Positions 40,921-42,272 of a DNA stretch of 42,272 nucleotides are shown here, piece by piece. The DNA lies in assembly GCA_022703405.1 (NCBI GenBank), contig JAKLDT010000006.1, positions 1-42,272 of the forward strand, written 5' to 3'. The number at the start of each line of letters is the position of its first letter. Positions within the stretch are counted from its first letter, which is position 1. The notes under the pieces are model-generated. The model ran no database searches. It was not told where the DNA came from and saw nothing but the letters and a program-made list of their open reading frames with translations. This DNA comes from Bacteroidota bacterium. Lineage in GTDB: Bacteria; Bacteroidota; Bacteroidia; Bacteroidales; VadinHA17. The translations under genes and the position numbers were made by a program.

Positions 40921-42032
40921 TTTTTCATCCTTAGTTTCAGATTTACTTCAAAAACATCTTCTTTCCTGTTGATTTTTAAATCGTACCGGCCCGGGAACAG
41001 CAATTCCAGGCGCTTGCTCACATTTCCAAGACCAATACCTGAAGTATCTGCAACAGACCCGCTCGCTCCCATCGACAGGCTGTTTGTACATTTGAATAAT
41101 ATCTCCTCATCAGATGCAATAAGGTCAATATCGATGAATGATTTGTCCCTGAAGCTCACTCCGTGTTTAAAGGCATTCTCTATGAAAGGAATAAAAAGCA
41201 GCGGAGGAATACTGATATTTTCAAATTCCTTTGGGAAGTTTACACTGAGGCTGATTTTATCGCTCATTCTCAGCTTCATAAGGTCAATATAGTTATTCAT
41301 AAACTCTATTTCACTGCTTAACTTCGTATCATCCGTTTCGGATTCATACAGCAAATAACGCATCAGCTTCGACAGTTTCAGGACAGCTTTCTGTGAATCA
41401 TCCTGATTGATACTAATGAGTGAATAAATATTATTAAGAGTATTAAAGAAAAAGTGGGGACTTATCTGGTTCTTGAGAAAGGCAAGCTCGGAGTTAAGTT
41501 TTTCTCGCTCCAGATCCTTTTGTATCTTCTCAATTGCAGAATGTCTTTCAAGCACCTTAAGACCGAGTGAAAAGAACACAAGGAAGAGGGAGGTAAAGCC
41601 ATAATTAAAAAGATGCATCTGCCTGAATGGCGGCCTTACAGGGAATCTCAGCATAGGGCCGGGAGGTGCAGGCCTGGCTTCATGCCGTAATTGATGTGGC
41701 GGCTTTTCAGGCTGCCCGCCTGCAACGTAATTGAAGACTGCCTTATTTGAAAAATCAGAAATGAAATAGAACAGAACAAGCAGCAGGGCAGCCGAAAGGA
41801 AATACCTGTATTTCTTCCCGTCAAAAAAATACTTTGGAACAAGGAAAAAATAGTTTGTATAAAAAATCACTCCATTGATAGTCAGGTTAATATAATACAA
41901 CCAGATGAAGTCGGTTCCTATTTCCCACCGTTTAACAAAATAAAGCGGAAGACCTATTAATATGGCCCATGCCAGGATATGAAGGATTATCCTGATCTTA
42001 CCTGTTTCAAATAGATTCTTTTTCATCAGCAC
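40917..42032 (-). CDS. LytS-type sensor histidine kinase
   Basis: 371 residues (an alternative ATG at 42026). Four membrane helices (about 14-34, 43-65, 78-97, 141-160) surround a short proline-rich loop (about 107-135: PPHQ, PAPPGP, PVRPPF), then a cytoplasmic coiled coil and the His_kinase domain: His193 in NQISPHFFFNTLNN, the N-box FIENAFKHGV near residue 286, and GIGLGNVSKRLELLFP. It lacks a large extracytoplasmic sensor domain, so it probably senses a membrane event or its partner. The ABC permease gene ends 33 bases upstream on the same strand. Confidence 0.92.
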   Translation of the reverse strand: MLMKKNLFETGKIRIILHILAWAILIGLPLYFVKRWEIGTDFIWLYYINLTINGVIFYTNYFFLVPKYFFDGKKYRYFLSAALLLVLFYFISDFSNKAVFNYVAGGQPEKPPHQLRHEARPAPPGPMLRFPVRPPFRQMHLFNYGFTSLFLVFFSLGLKVLERHSAIEKIQKDLEREKLNSELAFLKNQISPHFFFNTLNNIYSLISINQDDSQKAVLKLSKLMRYLLYESETDDTKLSSEIEFMNNYIDLMKLRMSDKISLSVNFPKEFENISIPPLLFIPFIENAFKHGVSFRDKSFIDIDLIASDEEILFKCTNSLSMGASGSVADTSGIGLGNVSKRLELLFPGRYDLKINRKEDVFEVNLKLRMKK

Positions 42033-42065
42033 TGAGCTTATTCAAATTTAACCAATAATCTTGTT

Positions 42066-42272
42066 TTATTCATACCTCAGGGCATCAATCGGATTCAGAC
42101 CTGCAGCTTTTTTTGCAGGGTACCATCCGAAAAACACACCGATAACAAAACATACAATGAAGGCAAGCACTACAGACTGTGTTGTCACAAATACTGCTGA
42201 GCTCATCAGTGTGCCTGCTATTCTTGCAATCAGGTATCCGAAAATAATCCCCAGAATTCCGCCGAGGGTACT
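42066..42272 (-). CDS. ABC transporter permease of the FtsX/MacB type (C-terminal 68 residues)
   Basis: The minus-strand frame is open from the window edge to a TAA at 42066-42068. It gives two hydrophobic segments (GGILGIIFGYLIARIAG; QSVVLAFIVCFVIGVFFG) followed by WYPAKKAAGLNPIDALRYE, the conserved C-terminal end of FtsX-like permeases of MacB type. Such permeases drive mechanotransmission or export rather than simple transport. Only the last 68 residues are in the window. It probably leads the operon with the LytS/LytTR pair. Confidence 0.88.
   Translation of the reverse strand, partial: STLGGILGIIFGYLIARIAGTLMSSAVFVTTQSVVLAFIVCFVIGVFFGWYPAKKAAGLNPIDALRYE

Noticed and set aside
1..42272. 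tRNA, rRNA or CRISPR arrays
   Set aside because: Reading through the window I saw no tRNA T-arm consensus, no rRNA-like stretch and no regularly spaced repeats. A covariance-model scan would be needed to exclude a tRNA with certainty.

Overview
The window looks like a chromosomal segment of a free-living, polysaccharide-using member of the phylum Bacteroidota, probably of the Bacteroidales/Marinilabiliales type. The evidence is the gene content: TonB-dependent receptors with an N-terminal carboxypeptidase-regulatory-like domain, DUF4249 lipoproteins, a DUF5916/CBM9 outer-membrane protein, a LytS/LytTR two-component pair, many signal peptides ending in SQ or AQ, lipoproteins with short lipoboxes, and candidate promoters of the Bacteroidota type (TAnnTTTG). 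No genus can be named from the sequence alone.

Layout. Positions 1-124: the left end of an IS3-type insertion sequence that has cut off an AMP-forming acyl-CoA ligase gene (122-799). 968-5463: four minus-strand genes for exported proteins (RraA-fold protein, OmpA-like protein, xylose-isomerase-like TIM barrel, type-B carboxylesterase), three with RR-type leaders. 5657-20763: a mixed block with a DUF5916 outer-membrane protein, an (alpha/alpha)-toroid lipoprotein, a GH29-like and a GH16-like glycosidase, a cold-shock-domain protein, a lipocalin-like lipoprotein, an AsmA-like protein, a DUF362 protein and a two-module class V aminotransferase/cysteine desulfurase homologue. Gene tails are packed closely, with convergent ends 8-27 bases apart or overlapping.

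21.8-32 kb is an AT-rich block. Two sampled 60-base lines there have 19 and 16 G+C, against 30 and 31 in two lines elsewhere. It carries two DUF4249 + TonB-receptor modules in the same orientation. One lies in a four-gene operon with two small beta-barrel proteins. The other is preceded by a three-repeat lipoprotein gene that is out of frame at a run of seven G. The block is bracketed by two identical 16-bp direct repeats (21836-21851 and 31790-31805). A decayed receptor-like N-terminus lies beside the second copy.

32.4-38.7 kb returns to glycan use: a phosphate-selective-porin-like protein, a modular GH9 protein and a six-hairpin glycosidase-like lipoprotein. 38.7-40.2 kb is a decay zone: an SDR gene with its middle deleted, an MNT nucleotidyltransferase, and a HEPN partner that stops before its usual catalytic motif. 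The window closes with an ABC permease (FtsX/MacB type, cut by the window edge), a LytS-type histidine kinase and a LytTR response regulator in one minus-strand operon.

The glycosidases, esterase, sugar-isomerase-like protein and porin suggest breakdown of plant or algal polysaccharides at the cell surface, but no classical SusC/SusD pair is present, so this is not a standard polysaccharide utilisation locus. The strongest leads are the bracketed AT-rich block with its possibly phase-variable lipoprotein, the pseudo-PLP module fused to the desulfurase homologue, and two structured repeat regions (10.5-10.9 kb and 32.33-32.42 kb).
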